Part shown: piece by piece, positions 24,977 to 38,256 of the stretch
Layout: every line of letters begins with the position of its first letter
How positions within the stretch are numbered: position 1 is the first letter of the stretch
Assembly: GCF_043641665.1 (NCBI RefSeq)
Contig: NC_092180.1
Span: forward strand, 27,182,891 to 27,246,890
Length of the DNA: 64,000 bases
Direction: 5' to 3'
DNA from: Enoplosus armatus
Taxonomy: Eukaryota; Chordata; Actinopteri; Centrarchiformes; Enoplosidae
Made by a program: the position numbers and the translations under genes
Notes under the pieces: generated by a model
What the model saw: only the letters and a program-made list of their open reading frames with translations
The model's database searches: none
Told to the model about the DNA's origin: nothing

Positions 24977-24997
24977 GGGGGGGGGGGGGGGGGGGGG
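24977..24997. repeat. Poly-G tract
   Basis: 21 consecutive G on the + strand in a purine-rich neighbourhood; could adopt quadruplex structure. Confidence 0.95.
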
Positions 24998-25917
24998 AGT
25001 AGAGGGAGAGAAAGAATGAAAGAAAAGGATGGAAGGGAGAGTCAAGGCTCACATAAGTAGATAAAAGGATTTGCTCCTCATTCTGAAAACAGGACTGAGG
25101 TAAATTAATGTGCACCAAACCCAGAGACAATACGGTGGAGAACAGCTGGTGCCCACATTTCAATATTTGGGTAAGGGAAATGAATCCATTCACAAAATGT
25201 AGACCAGCAAATGTGTGTTTAAGATTGACTGCTCTCGATGTTGTTATTTATTTTTGCGATTGACATTTTTCGTCCATTTAATTTACAATATGGGAAACCA
25301 TCGGCTGTCGTCTGACAATGGTTTTGCCTCTTGGGGTGACAGCCAATGTTCGGGCCTCTGGTGTAGCCAGCGGACATCCAGACGATGGATATCCGGGCCA
25401 AGACTTCCTCCTCCTGTGCGCCGGGCATTCAAATTGTCATCAGAGCTAATAAAAATCGAATCTCAAGGGTTCCGAGATTGATAAAAAGCTAAATTGTCAT
25501 GACTTTTGGTTTCACGCAGGAAACGAACGAACAGTCTCCTGGGTGACTGTTCCATCCATCCCAGTGTCCGGCCTACGTGGACTTTGTCAATCTTTATACT
25601 ACTTCACCGGACTTCCTCGTTCGTTGTAATTACTACGATTTTTAAATGGCCACATTGTCGTCAAAGTGGCTGTTGGCTGCAGAGTGTATTTATTTAATCG
25701 GCCCTGGTTTTAATAGGGACTTAAAGTGAGAGCTAGAGTGCACTGGTGTCGGCTGCTGCTGTGAATCCACTGACAAAATCACTCACGCTTTCAACCTGCA
25801 GTTCAGCAATGAACAAATTCGCCAAAAATGTAAGTTTGAGGTTCCAAAACAAAATGTAATATCAAGGATTAATGACTTTGAGATCACCCTGAGGAGTAGG
25901 CAAGGTACCAAATCTGT

Positions 25918-25921
25918 GGTG

Positions 25922-25974
<53 letters not shown>
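25918..25974. repeat. (GT)n microsatellite
   Basis: About 57 bases of GT repeat with a single TTT interruption. Read on the minus strand it gives a spurious HTHTHT peptide. Confidence 0.95.
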
Positions 25975-28900
25975 AGGATATGTAACAGAAGCCATTTCCA
26001 GGATTTTATTTTTCCATGTGGAGCTTTGGAGTAAACAGTCTCATTGATTCTCAGTCTTGGGGATTATGAAAATATTCTACTTATAGCATTACTTACACCC
26101 TCCTTGACATTCTAAATCCCATTTCAAGAACAAATGTGGAATGCAATAAGGACGCTCAAAGAAAGCACTAGTTAAATCTGCCTTGCTGAGATTAAGGCTC
26201 CCACCCTCCCTCACTCTCCCTCCCTCCCTCTCTCTCTCTCTCTATATCGATGGAAAGGTAAAAAAAAAATGTGATAAACAAAAAGTCCTTGAAATGTCCA
26301 CATAACACTAGCTGAGAGTGAAATGCACAGAGCTCAGGGGGGAAAGCCCAATCAGAGGCGCATGGTCAGTACATACGCGGCATACAGCAGGCCCATGTGG
26401 TTCGTGTTACATGATGAAGGGAGAAGGACTTTATAAACTGCTCCTGCCAAGAGGTTGTCCTTTCACAGAAGATGCAGTGCTGAGAATAATTCTCTATCTC
26501 TCTCCTCACATCAGTCTGCCCTCTAAGGTACGTGCAATGCAAGGATCAATACACATAAATTGGGAAAATATCTTGTCCCCTGTGGATGTCAGTCTAGGAT
26601 AAAAAAGCAAGTATGCAATCCTCATTGCCTTGTTTTTCTGTTTAATTGTCTTTGTGTGTTTAATAAACCAGACCCATAGGATGAGCACTGAATTATGCCT
26701 GCAGCCAGTGATTATTTTCATTGCCAATCAGAGGGGCACCCCACCCCGATGTTATACATTACTGGTCATGAGGAATACTACCCAGCTGGCGGAAACTCCT
26801 GGGGGAGCTTTCAAAGGTTTCAGGAAATAACCCAGTTTACACACTCTTAAATTAAATAGCTTGACTTGTCTAACCAACTGTCCAGAGCTCAAAGATTGTC
26901 ACTTTACAGTGAGTAAAAAAAAAAAAAAGCAAATCATTGTATTTGAGAAGCAGGAACTAGCAAATACTTGGCATTTTTGAATAATGTTACATTGATAGCG
27001 TAGATTGTCGTTAATTATTTTCTTCCGATAGGTCAGTTGGGTGAGCAGCTCCCTGCAGCCTTTGCGGTCAGTTCCAACCCCCTGGATCTGTTGGTGTATT
27101 GGCTTAAACTAAAGTCACCCTACTCGTCTCATTCAGGGCAAACAAGTGCGTTTCCCCACTGTTCCCACCAGCTGTTCCTTTCATCACTGAGGAGTGGGGG
27201 CCTGAAAGAAAAGTGGCTTAAAACCACGGCATCGCAGACGAAGCATTTGTCGGTTCTCCACAAGCAGAAACCAGAGTAAAGCACTGACGGGGGGGGGGGG
27301 GTTTAGGAGAAAACAATCTACCTTGAGTACAGTCAAGGTAGGACAGATTTATGTTTCAGCTGAGTGCTATCTGTATAGTACCGCACACAGTGATGCTAAC
27401 TGCATGTGTTTTGGCCTCATTAGCTACCTGTGTTGTCTTTCTTATTGTAAAATACATATTTGCTATCAATATTTTTTTGCCCTGCCTTTAAATAATCAAC
27501 ACGTTACGGCTCAAGTCAAAGTGTATTCCTCCAGTACAATTTTAAGGGAAGTGACAGCAGTTGTCTGTCAGTGAAAAGACAATACTGTAACATCTGCTCA
27601 TCTTCTATTTCTCTTCTGCAGAAGCATGTTGCTGAATGTTTGGTTCCTTTCCAAAATGCTTCAAGGTTGGGTTCAATTCTTCAAAGCTTAAAAAAAACAA
27701 AAAACAAATCCCAAATTGATCAACTGGGTCTAGAGAGCACCTTTAAAAACGGCTACGCTGTCTTTCGGTCAAGACTTTAACGCACAACAAACTGACAACA
27801 AACTCATAACAGCACACTACTACATGAGAAAGGGTATTTATCCCTAGCTTTGCGCCTATTTGTGTGAAATCACAAGCCCACAGGCGGGAGTGCATCTGTG
27901 CGCTTTTCGCCTCGACACCCAACTCAAATGAACCCACTGGGAAGGAGAAAGCGGTGGTGAATTGTGAGGTTGGATCAAAGCCAGGTGCAAAGGCTGCCAC
28001 TCTGTGTTAGGAGTTACTACCCTCTCCCCCCCCAAGCCCTCGTCCCTCCTGACTGTCTCTCTGTCTTCCTGTATCCTTGTTTCTCCCGCTGGAATGAGTG
28101 ATGGGAGCTGACATTAGCCTCGATCCCTCACGCTGTATCCGCTGAGCCCGTTCTGAGCCCCCTGTCTTGTCTCTTAATGCCTAGGCTCTGTCTCCCTCTA
28201 CGCACCCACAAACCTAATCACCCTGCCCAGCCCTTTTTACGTGTGTGTGTGTGTGTGTGTGTGTGTATTCTTGTCATTCTGTGAGAACCAGTTTGAGTTT
28301 GGAATGTTGATTATGAAGACATTTTTGTGACGTAGGGCGGTTTCTGGTAGTCCATCTTAAAACAAGACTCATGTGCCCACATGTGCAATATGATTCTCTT
28401 GTCCATGTAAGAGATGGGAGGGGGGATGCTGCAGTCCTTGTAAGTTAGTCTTTTTTTTTTTTTTTTTGCACAAAATTCCACATTTATGTGACTATCTCTC
28501 CACAGCAGCTCAGAAAGGAACCAGATGAAATGGGGAAAAAAGGGAATTTCAGATTGGAAAAAAAAAAAAATGAGACCAGAAATTGACCCAAGAGTTGGCT
28601 ATATTTTTGCTTTATGTCTTCCTTTGCTAACCGTAAGCTAATTAGTCTAATACTACACATTGCCTACGCCCTGTCTGTCTTCCACTTTGTTAATCTACTT
28701 GCAATACATGACGTGCCTGGATGCAAATGATTGGCACAGTCAGACAAAGAGAGAAAATGATTTACATATATGATTATCTTAAAATAATCAAACCCGGCCC
28801 GAGCCTGAAGGTTGATGAAAAATATAATCCGCTGTGAAATATTTTCGACTGTGACAAGACAGAGAGTCAGGGCCAGTTCCAAGCCAATGCGTGTGGGAAC

Positions 28901-29153
28901 AATTCATGTTTAATTATCCCCGTCCAGTCCTGCAGTTCTGCTACCCAAACAGCCCAAACTCAACCCGTCAAACATCAACCACTCCTGCAGAACGCAGTTA
29001 GAACACAATCAGGACTGTCAACACACAAAGTTAAGCACATCATCGCAAAAGGCCGACTAAAGGATGAAAAGCTCCCTCCATTTCTCACTTTCTGTTCTCT
29101 CAGACGTGCTGAGGAGTATCGGACGCAACTCAGTGGAGTGTTGTGCAAATGTG

Positions 29154-29155
<2 letters not shown>

Positions 29156-29193
<38 letters not shown>
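29156..29193. repeat. (GT)n microsatellite
   Basis: Uninterrupted GT repeat of about 38 bases in intron 8. Confidence 0.95.
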
Positions 29194-29194
<1 letters not shown>

Positions 29195-30658
29195 CTAAAG
29201 CCCAGTGCAATCTGAGGGAACCATCTATTATACATGGATTCTTTTGATGTTGTCTTGTTTCAGTGGGAAAACAAAACAAAACACACATCGGTCTGTGGTT
29301 ATTTATCCATCAGCGTGCGATCCCCTCTCTGTTAGAGAATGTTGATGTCGTGTTCTTCATCATGAAGCATACAGCAATATTCTATCAACAGAATGTAATG
29401 GGTATGTACGCCCTCCGTTCCTGCCTGGGTCTTTCCACTTAGAAAAGGGAGGGGGGGGAGGGCGGTTGGTCTTTGGCGCCACCACTTCGGTCAACATTTT
29501 TACATTTATCCTCAGAGGATGAAGCCTCTAGCGCCATTGGAAACACATTAAAACCACTAGATTAGAAAACAACCAACGCATTATGGGCCACATGCTATTA
29601 CTAAGATTAATAAGATTAAGATTATCTTTCCAGCCGGTGTTCCGCATCACGGCTTTCTCTTCAACACACAGGCTCATCTTTCGGTCTCTCTTTCCCTCTC
29701 ATGAATTCCCACACACTTTAGCGCTACCTCTCTCCTGTGCGTTATTGCACATATATATAGACACATATATATATATATGTCTATATATAGTCTTCCTTCA
29801 AACCTATAAACTCCATGAGCTTTGCCATCGCCCTTTTAGGAGGCTTTCCCTTTTTCTTCCTGTTGCTGTGTCTACTGCTGGTCGACTCTCAGGTCTGGAT
29901 TGTCACAGCCATCGAACAAGTCTGAAATGATCAGGGGTGTGTGGAAATGGTCAGGGAGGTGAAAATCTTACCTGTAAACTGCTCGCATTTTGTGCGGAAC
30001 ATTGAGACTAAACATGGACCCAGGCCAGAGTCTCTGGAGAGGCAAAATGAGGTTTTTATAATATGGGCCAAGCTTGTTTCTGTCTTTTTGTCTGATCTCA
30101 GCCATGACACATCAGACCTGTTCATCTCGACAAAGGCCAACGGTCAGTAGATGAAACCTAAAGCTGATCTTGTTTTTGTACTTATTCTCGTGGACAGAAC
30201 TGTCAGATGTGACATGCCAAACCACAGGTGCTTAACTGGTGTTGAGAAATAACACAAAAGCAGAATTTCTTTCTTCCTCAAGAGCCTGCTGCTGAGTATG
30301 ATTAGCAATTGAATGGCAAATTCTCAAGAGTGTAATTACCTTTAACTGGCACACTTAGGTATTGAAGCCCAACTCCCAATAACTACCTTCACCTGCAAGC
30401 ACACATACTCCCACACACACACACACACACACACTCAGGAAAGCAGACATACAAACACAAAATAACCTTCCTAACAAAAGATTTTGTCAGATAAAGTGAG
30501 CCATTTTCAATCATCTATCATCACAGCTCCAGTCTTGAGTGTTCTGGACTATTTTTTTTTAGTTCAGCACTTGGGCCCCAGTTTGAAAATAATTGGATTT
30601 ATCCTTGAGCAGGGGTGGAAATAATGAGGCCTCTTCTATACAGTCTATGATTCCAAAT

Positions 30659-30695
30659 GTGTGTGTGTATGTGTGTGTGTGTGTGTGTTCCTCAG
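30659..30695 (+). promoter_or_regulatory. TG-repeat next to the exon 9 splice acceptor
   Basis: About 30 bases of nearly pure TG repeat, with one TA interruption, run straight into ttcctcag and the exon. The only true pyrimidine run is the last few bases. The layout resembles the human CFTR exon 9 acceptor, where TG number affects exon inclusion. This is an inference from layout only. Confidence 0.6.
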
Positions 30696-30925
30696 ACATC
30701 ACAGCAAAGGAGTTCATAGAACTGAGAGGGAAGCAGCGGAGCCGCTACGAGCTGCTGGTGGACTTCCTGTCTGAGATGCTCTCTGTTCCACCTGATGATG
30801 TCAACATCTTTAGCCTAATGGACGTGAAGGAGCGAATGCTGGATGTCCGCTTTGCGGTGCACGGTGGCCCCTCCTTCCTCCAGCCTGAGAAAATGCACGG
30901 TTATCTGGCCGCCCACAAACAAAAG
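30696..30925 (+). CDS. Cadherin exon 9: primitive classic cadherin domain, C-terminal part
   Basis: Two bases plus 76 codons, donor gtaggt. It encodes DITAKEFIELRGKQRSRYE, then VPPDDVNIFSLMDV, LDVRFAVHG and PEKMHGYLAAHKQK. The pattern of F(T/S)LM, LDVRF.VHG and P.K..G....H is characteristic of this domain in type III cadherins. The acceptor is unusual: ttcctcag sits directly after a TG-repeat tract and not after a normal long polypyrimidine tract (see separate entry). The exon is isolated, with a 7.8 kb intron before it and a 7.3 kb intron after. Residues 733-809. Confidence 0.94.
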
Positions 30926-32346
30926 GTAGGTCGTCGTTCTTTAGCCTTTTTTTAACCACATCGACACTTAAGGTAGACACAACAAATCCCTGACAACCCG
31001 ATTGTTTTGTTGGCTGATCTGTGAGCGTTCCCATTCCAGCACTCGATTGATTGACAACACAGCCTCTTGAGTGATTTATTAAACATAATCTGACCAACTG
31101 CGCACCAGTGAGTAGGTGTACTGCAAAAGGCAGTGGATAAGTCGAGCCACAGAGAAATCCTGCATCGGCGAGGGGCAACGTTCCAACAGGGCTGTGCTGT
31201 CTCTCTGCTTTTACACTTGCTGGTTGCAGGCAGCAGTTTTGCTTCTGGCAATGTTTTGTCTGAAGCCTGTGTTAAATTCCAACAAATCGAATATGTCAGT
31301 CAAAATGTGGGATATTGTCTCTATTTGCTGGACGCAGGACTGACAGTCAATGTTTCTACACACAACATAAACATAGCGCACAAACCCAACTGCATCAGTC
31401 ATAAAACTGTTCATTCCTTGATGACCTCTTGAAAAGAGGATGGCGTCACATTTCCCCACAGAGGAAATGTTTTCCTCATGGAGGTGGAAAGTTCATGACC
31501 ACCAGCCACATGATCAGATGTCCCTCTTGGACGCAATGAATGATGGATGTGCGGACACATCTGCAGAAGATTGCCAGGGATGCATCAGACATGCAAAGAG
31601 ATTCTTTCCCAGTGTTGCAAGAGAGGACACAAGGTGCGTTGTGGGTAGACTAGCACTGTTCGTTTTCTGTATCTGTAGCTATCCTATACAAGTATGTATA
31701 GTTTTGTATTACATTAATGAAATTAGTTTCATTTTGTGCACTTGGAATTACTCTATGCAAAAAATGGAACATTTCTGATTAATTTAGATCACAATACAGA
31801 AGTGACCTTCTTTTTTGTCGTAATGGAATCTTGGTTTATGCTAAATGAATACATAAAATAAATGAAATATACTTTTACAAAGACAATAGCGACACAAATT
31901 GCAATGCTACCTGTTGTTAGTGATTTGTATGGTCATTATATAAAGAGTGACAGTTACTGTTGGCAGACAAAGTGTTCGCGTAGTGCTGAGCTGCATGTAA
32001 GTAAAGAGAACTGTGAGTTAGCAATTGTTAAAAAAAAAAAGAAAAAGAAAAGAAAGAAACTGTAAGATGGAGCAGCGTGTCAAATACCTTGGACTCTGTA
32101 CAAGAAACTCATTTCAGAACAACATACTGCTGACATCCGTAAATACTGTGAACAGTAGTACTTTCTGTTGTTTCCCACCTTGAGTTATTTCTCTGGAAAA
32201 GCACATTTTAACTGATTTTTTTTTTTTCCCCCATTTAAAACAACTCTAGTATGATTGGCCTTCTCATTGCTGTGTGTTGTCCCTTGGACCTCTGCAACAA
32301 GGGCATTAAACACAGATGTTGCACAGGTATATATGTATGTGTGTGT

Positions 32347-32400
32347 ATATTACATTACATTTAGATGATGCTTTTAACCAAAGCAACATACAAGTTGAGA
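32347..32400 (+). repeat. Fragment of a common fish dispersed repeat
   Basis: tacatttagatgatgctttt followed by aaccaaagcaacatacaagt resembles the widespread teleost motif that reads, from memory, acatttagcagacgctttt then atccaaagcgacttacaa. Only about 55 bases remain. Confidence 0.5.
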
Positions 32401-33800
32401 CCGCAACTCCGCATTAAGCAATGTGAAGGATTGTATCACTGAACTGATTAGCTCATATGGTTGTCTTCAAAATAAAAAAATCAGGTTTGAGAGAATGAGA
32501 ACTCACTAGCTTACTGGCTTTCTTTTTTGGTGTTAACAGAGAGAACAGCAATTGCTAACAGGGCAATAGGGCATGCTATAGACATGGCAAGGCAATGGAA
32601 TTTTTTATTTGGACAAATCATTAGAGTTTTTTCTGCCTATGTACAAATGATAAAAAGTGACAACCCCATTAACTGGAATTCCATAACATGATCATTATCT
32701 TTTACAGTAATATTCAGAGCCAGGGGATTGGGTGGATGATGAAGACCTACGGTGATAACTTGAATCAAACCAAACTTTATATGAGAATAAAAAAGACATT
32801 TGAAATTATTTAGTTCATTTGAATACATTAGATGTGCACACACATATCTAAATGTACTCTTTCAGGTTAGATCAGGCAGATGTCTCCATCCTGGAATTAA
32901 GACGGTCTTCTTTTTGAGACGCTCCTGAACACTGAAACGGTGGTTTATGAAAAGAGACAGAATCCCATTGAATGGTATTGTATACCACTGTATTTAGCTG
33001 AAGCAATGCTACCTTGTCTAAAGACCTTAAGCCTTACATGGTACCAAAGAGTTTCTGTTGGATATATTCCTCACTTGATGGCTGATATCATGTGCCAAAT
33101 CTCCTCCCCCTTTTTCCCGAAAAACCAACTCATATTGCTGAAGACACGGCCTGTATAGTTTGTCTGAATGAGCCACCTGTGGTTTCTTTGCTTCCTTTTA
33201 GTGTCAGTGATAAATACTGGTCTCGACAGATCATCCTCCACCTAGAATAAGCACACAAAGCATTTCTGTTATTCAGCACGGGGGGGGGGGGGTGAGGCCT
33301 GATTTAGACCATTGTCCAGGACAGTTTTTTCTCAGCCAACCCCGGCGGGAAAAAAAAAATCTCCTTTATTCATAGTCCATGAGAGTGGAACATCGTTTTA
33401 AATCCAACCAATCCAACCCAATTTGACTCTAACAGAAATGCACAGTGTGGATTATTTCTGTAATACTTTGGCTGTTGCAGTTTCAAGAAGATAAAAAAAA
33501 AAAAAAAGAAAGAAAAAGGAAATCGAACTGAGAACTGTGGTCTGTTGAATGGGTGGGGTGTGCATCATTACATAGATCTTCCTATGTTTTGTCGTGAATT
33601 GTCTTCATCAATTAGATTTCGCCCACTAGAGAGGGCAGGCTAAGCACAATTCAAAACATAAAAAAAAAAAAAAATCATATCATTACATAGAAGACAGCTA
33701 GTGAAACACAAATGTTTCACTTCATCACACTGACGCTCCCTGGCCGCTGGCTTCAGTCAGACCTCATTTCACGTTTCAGAAGTCTGAATGGAAGTAGAAG

Positions 33801-33803
<3 letters not shown>

Positions 33804-33841
<38 letters not shown>
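33804..33841. repeat. (GT)n microsatellite
   Basis: Uninterrupted GT repeat of about 38 bases, followed 75 bases later by a (GA)n tract at 33917-33939. Confidence 0.95.
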
Positions 33842-33843
<2 letters not shown>

Positions 33844-35873
33844 AGTGACAGAGAGAGAGTGAGCGTGAAGTATAGAATGGATGGAATTCTAACCATTTCA
33901 CCAGCAGGGCGCGAAAGAGAGAGAGAGAGAGAGAGAGAGCTGACCCTTTGTCCTCAGAATGATGAACCGGTCTGTATTTCATGTGTGTGTCTGTGAAGAG
34001 AGAAACAGTGCAAGTCCAGAGTCCAGTCATGGCCACGGTGGTCAGTTCAGGTTCAATCACCGCGCTCAAACTCTTTGCCTCTCTCTTAGCTTCTCTCCCG
34101 GGCAGCCTCTCTTTTGTTTCATGTGACTATTGTCCGAGAAGAAAAGAGGCGGAAGATTAGTCGTGTGGAGAAAGGGCGTGAAAGTGTATGAATGTGGTTT
34201 CAGGATGAGAGAAGCGTGGCCGCGGAGAGGAGCAGCAGCGAGGGGGGGAGAGAGAGAGATGTGTAAGCGGAGGGGTAGCCGATGGCTTTCAGGTGTGATT
34301 TGCGAGGAGAGCGCTGAGCGATTCATCTGAATTCAGCCAGGTTCTCCGGAGAAGACGTTGATCAGAATGAGATGTGAAGCGTGGCGATGGAGAGGATGAA
34401 CGAGAGCTGGAGAGATAGGGAGGGGGGGGGGGGGTTGGCTGGTGGATGGTAAAGAAAGAGGAAGGGAAAGGAGGAGGGGAGGGGTGCAGAAAATGAAGCA
34501 GCGCTTATTATTAATGTTCTCAATTCAGAAGTAGGAGATTTAAAAAAAAAAAAAAACAATCTTTATTCCCCGTGTCTCTTTATTTCTCCCCGCTCTACCT
34601 CAATAATGGAAGTTATTCCTCAGTGTTTTCAATCCAGCACGCTCCACTTGACTTTTAATGACACTGCATTGGTTTTCGACTTTTTAAAAATCATTGGTAT
34701 GGTGCGCGGATACCATGGTTCATCTTGTCATTATATTAATGTGGCCCCCGGGGGAAGTGGAGAGGATTTTGGAAGCTTCTCAGTGCGTTGGAACACTAGT
34801 CCATGGGACAATGGTTCCCTCTGGTCCTTCGCTGCTTGCCATACACACTGCTCCCGCCTTTGAAAGACTCAGTGTATTTCTCTATACATTTCCCTCAACA
34901 TTTTGGGAGATTATGGACAAAAGATACGTGGGACGTAGCGGTAGGCTGCTAGGCTCTGTAGCTAGTTCCAACATCCAATTCATATGGCGTCTTGTTAAAC
35001 GTAATGCACAGACGTTTGGCATGACATGATTTAGAGGCCAGCGCTTACCATTTGTACGGAACGTGAAACACCGTCCTGCAAATAAAACATGAACTCGCGG
35101 ATTTGTCTGGTTCAGTTATAACAACACTGAAGTTGAGGCACTTCTGGGCACCATCCATGGCGCTGTGTACTAGGGCACTGGCAGGGGGTCTACTGGGCTG
35201 GGTCTACTAGTCCCTCATTTGTTTTGGTGCCCCGGGCTGCACCCACACCCTTGGGAGGGCACTGGCCCATTGCAGATACCTGTGGCCCCTTGCAGAACCC
35301 AGCCCCAATCCCTCAGGCGAGGGCCAAGGGGTTGTTTTTGAGTGTGTTTAGAATCGGGTGCATTCAGCAATGATGACGTTTCCCTGCTTGCTATATTGGC
35401 TATATTCATTTGAATGGAGGAATATGTCAATATATATATGTCAATTCCATGTCTCTTTTATTACTTTCTTTTTTTTTTATGGCCAACAATGGACTCAATG
35501 GACAATACTTGTTAGCAGGATAAATTAATTGTTGGTTTTGGTCTTTTAATGGAATTTGTTGTAAGAAATGATACAGAATAATGTCTCCTAAAAGGCCAAA
35601 TACTAATGTTGCATACACACACAGACTTATCTTACACCTATACATCTTTGTGGTTACTAAGTGGACTGGAGACACACTATATTTATACCGTAGTTTATTT
35701 GTAGATTGGACTGGTTTTAGCACTTGCTACACTGTCCTGCAAACCAATCCATTCTAAGGGGGGGGGCATTTGACACCACCTTCGCGGCATGTTTGGTTGA
35801 TCGATCAAGCAAAACAAACTGTCATGTAGTAACACCCAGTGACATGGGGAGCACGGGCAAGACGGTTTAAAGA

Positions 35874-36312
35874 TACAATCATTCTGAAAGCATTCAGACC
35901 CCTTCGTTTTTTTTCACGTTTTCTTATGTCGCTTCCTTATGCTAAAATAATTGAAATACATTTTTTTCCCCTCATCCATCTACACTAAATTCCCCATAAT
36001 GACAAAGTGACAGGATTTTTAGAAATATTTGCAAATGTATTCAAAAGGACAAAAAGAAATATCAGAGTGACACAAGTATTCAGACCCTTAACTCAGTACT
36101 TAGCTGAAGCACCTTTGGCAGCGATTACAGTTTTGAGTCATCTAGGGGATGATGCAACAAGAATTTGCGCACCTGAATTTGGGGCTTTTCTGCCATTCTT
36201 CTCTCTTCTCTCTCAAACGCTGTCACGTTAGATGGGGGCTGTCTGTGGCCAGCCATTTTTAGGTCTCTCCAGAGATTTGTTTCAAGTCCAGCTGGGCCAC
36301 TTAAGGACATCA
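35874..36312 (-). mobile_element. Tc1-like transposon, end fragment, antisense
   Basis: Starts near a terminal-repeat-like string (attctgaaagcattcagacc) and contains ccccataatgacaaagtgac and gtattcagacccttaactca, all hallmarks of a common fish Tc1-like element. Minus-strand translation near 36260-36280 gives LWRDLK, the end of the transposase catalytic domain. Only the 3' part of the element remains, and it breaks off near 36312. It is related to the longer copy at 56823-57971. Confidence 0.75.
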
Positions 36313-36965
36313 CATTCTGCCACCACCATATCCATATGTTACATTAGCCGTATTCACACGTGCACTGCTACCCTCAACTTTTCCGGACATTCCGCACGAG
36401 CTGTATGTGTGGGCGCAAATGTCCGAATGATGTTAAATGGACCCTTTTTTTTTTTTTTTACCTTCCACATGCAGGGAATCGAATGTGTTTTTCTTAGTAC
36501 CTGTTTAAACATTGTCATTTTGTGAAAGAACATATTTAACTAATTCTGTATATTTTCATTCATATATTTATGTTGAAAAGCCATTTTGCATAATATGGGA
36601 TCTTTAAAGTCAAGGGAAACCAATAAATAGAAGCATTTGCACTCGAAGCAATTTGTCTGTGAAGTGGAGCATTAATGGCGCAGGTGTAGGTTAAGTGAAA
36701 GCAGGTCGTTTTTTTACTACTGATCTTGGCAAATGTGTGTTTAAAGCTCAACGTATGTGCGACATCGGCAATAACAATGATCCATAAAACATAACCTGTA
36801 TCAAAGTTGCAGCCACCGCAGCTTCGACCGCTTGGGGGAATAAGTGGAATAGATGTGAACTGCATGTTTAGTGAGCACAATCCAGTCAGACTGAATGAGG
36901 TCCAATCAGTCCAGAACATTGAGCATGAAGTGACCTTCTTTCGGTTCAACACCATTCACATTGAG

Positions 36966-37012
<47 letters not shown>

Positions 37013-37954
37013 ACCACAATACTCCCGTACATATTCAATTTCCATTTCATTTTCCCTTTGCTTTCCCTTTCACTGCTCAACCTAGAGAGTCATAGTTTCC
37101 TTTCTGCCTCATCACCATTTAGCCCACTCTTTCAGGAACTAGTGCAGAAAAAACAGCTTGATATCTTAGACGTGAACTGCCTACTGTACTGTGTAATAAA
37201 TTCACACATTAAATCTATACTTTAGGCATCAGCATTCTGTTGTTTGTATGTGTGTTGGTGTGTATGCATGTGTTTAATGATCTGCATAAACTATGTTAGC
37301 CAGACATTATTACCTATGCATGTGCTTACAGCAACAAGATGGTATCCTGGGGCAATGAGTGCTTATGTTTAAGTTATATGTTGGATTTCTGTCAGTTTCT
37401 ACACTCGGTGTTCCTTTTGCAAATGTACCCAGGTTGACATTGGATAAACTATTAATATGCTTCAATAAACCATGGTCACTGTGATGTATTTCACTAAAAA
37501 CCTTCAGTTTTGAATTGGGAATCAGTTGAACATATCAGGATATATCAGATATCCCATCTGGTGTTAATATGTCTGTTGCATCCAGATTGCACCTATATCT
37601 AAAGTACATAGCCTACCTGGGTAACATGTACATGTGATATTACAGAATATACTTACTTTTTGCTTTTTTGGAGATGAAAATGAAATGAAAGCTGGGGTTT
37701 TCGAAGTATACAAAATCCAAATCAAAACCGAGCCACAAGTGTGTGTCATGCCTGCAACTCCTTCACTATTTGAAAGCAGTGGAGATACAGCTTGTACAGA
37801 AAGGGCATGCCCAGTTCCAAAAAGGTAGGCATGCTCTGAATCAATGTTAAGGGTGAGCAACTTCAGTACATCACAAGTAATGTTTTGTTATGCTGTTGTT
37901 ATGTCAGGTAACTTTCAGTTTTCATTTTAAATAGTTAAAAGAAATAATTGAACG
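36313..37954. other. Middle of intron 9
   Basis: Contains a T tract (36447-36460), a degraded hAT-like end (atatgggatctttaa, 36593-36607) and (GT)n at 36970-37010. No exon recognised. Confidence 0.5.
36970..37010. repeat. (GT)n microsatellite
   Basis: Uninterrupted GT repeat of about 41 bases in intron 9. Confidence 0.95.
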
Positions 37955-38180
37955 CACTTGCCCGCCACTGCAGAGACCTGGGTTCATTACCAGGCTACGG
38001 TGCTTCTGGCTTGTCTTTATACTTGTCTGTATACTGATTGAATGCAGTTGGTACTGCTCTGGGTGGGAAGCTGGTGGGGGAATCGCTGTCACTACACTAG
38101 CACCTCCTACTGGTAGGTGCCTCTGCAAAGGGTGATACCTCTGAGGTACAGTTCACTTAAAAAAAAAAAGAAAAGAAAAG
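37955..38180 (+). mobile_element. tRNA-derived SINE-like insertion with A-rich tail
   Basis: A tRNA-like head with a B-box-like string (gggttcattacc, 37980-37991) is followed by a body of about 150 bp and an A-rich tail (38158-38179). The order is that of a + strand SINE. A clear A box and target duplications were not found. It ends 79 bp before exon 10. Confidence 0.5.
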
Positions 38181-38256
38181 GTAGTATTATAGTACTGTGT
38201 ATGTTTCACCAGTATCATGCCAATATCTGTGTTCTTCTTCTCTGTCTTCTCCGTCT

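Larger units (their letters stand above)
23816..30658. other. Large part of intron 8: simple repeats, no exon
   Basis: Contains G tracts (24977-24997, 27289-27301), (GT)n at 25918-25974, a CCCT/CT tract at 26214-26243, (GT)n near 28241-28266 and 29156-29193, T and A tracts near 28450-28467 and 28558-28570, a (TA)-rich hairpin at 29752-29789, and (CA)n at 30413-30434. No exon, RNA gene or named element was recognised. Open frames here come from microsatellites or chance. Confidence 0.55.
30926..35870. other. First part of intron 9: simple repeats, no exon
   Basis: Holds A-rich tracts (32029-32056, 33490-33505, 33660-33674), a G13 tract at 33280-33292, (GT)n at 33804-33841, (GA)n at 33917-33939, and a G13 tract at 34422-34434 within a GA-rich zone (34200-34500). 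A short fragment at 32347-32400 (attacatttagatgatgcttttaaccaaagc) resembles a very common fish repeat motif. No exon recognised. Confidence 0.5.

Noticed and set aside
25783..25995. Histidine/threonine-repeat peptide on the minus strand (also near 28975, 33776, 50370)
   Set aside because: Encoded by GT/CA microsatellites; no gene structure.
26214..26243. Direct-repeat array considered as CRISPR-like
   Set aside because: Simple CCCT/CT microsatellite without spacers, in a eukaryotic genome.
28020..28260. Pyrimidine-rich stretch considered as a promoter or exon
   Set aside because: No start codon context, CpG density or splice pattern to support either.
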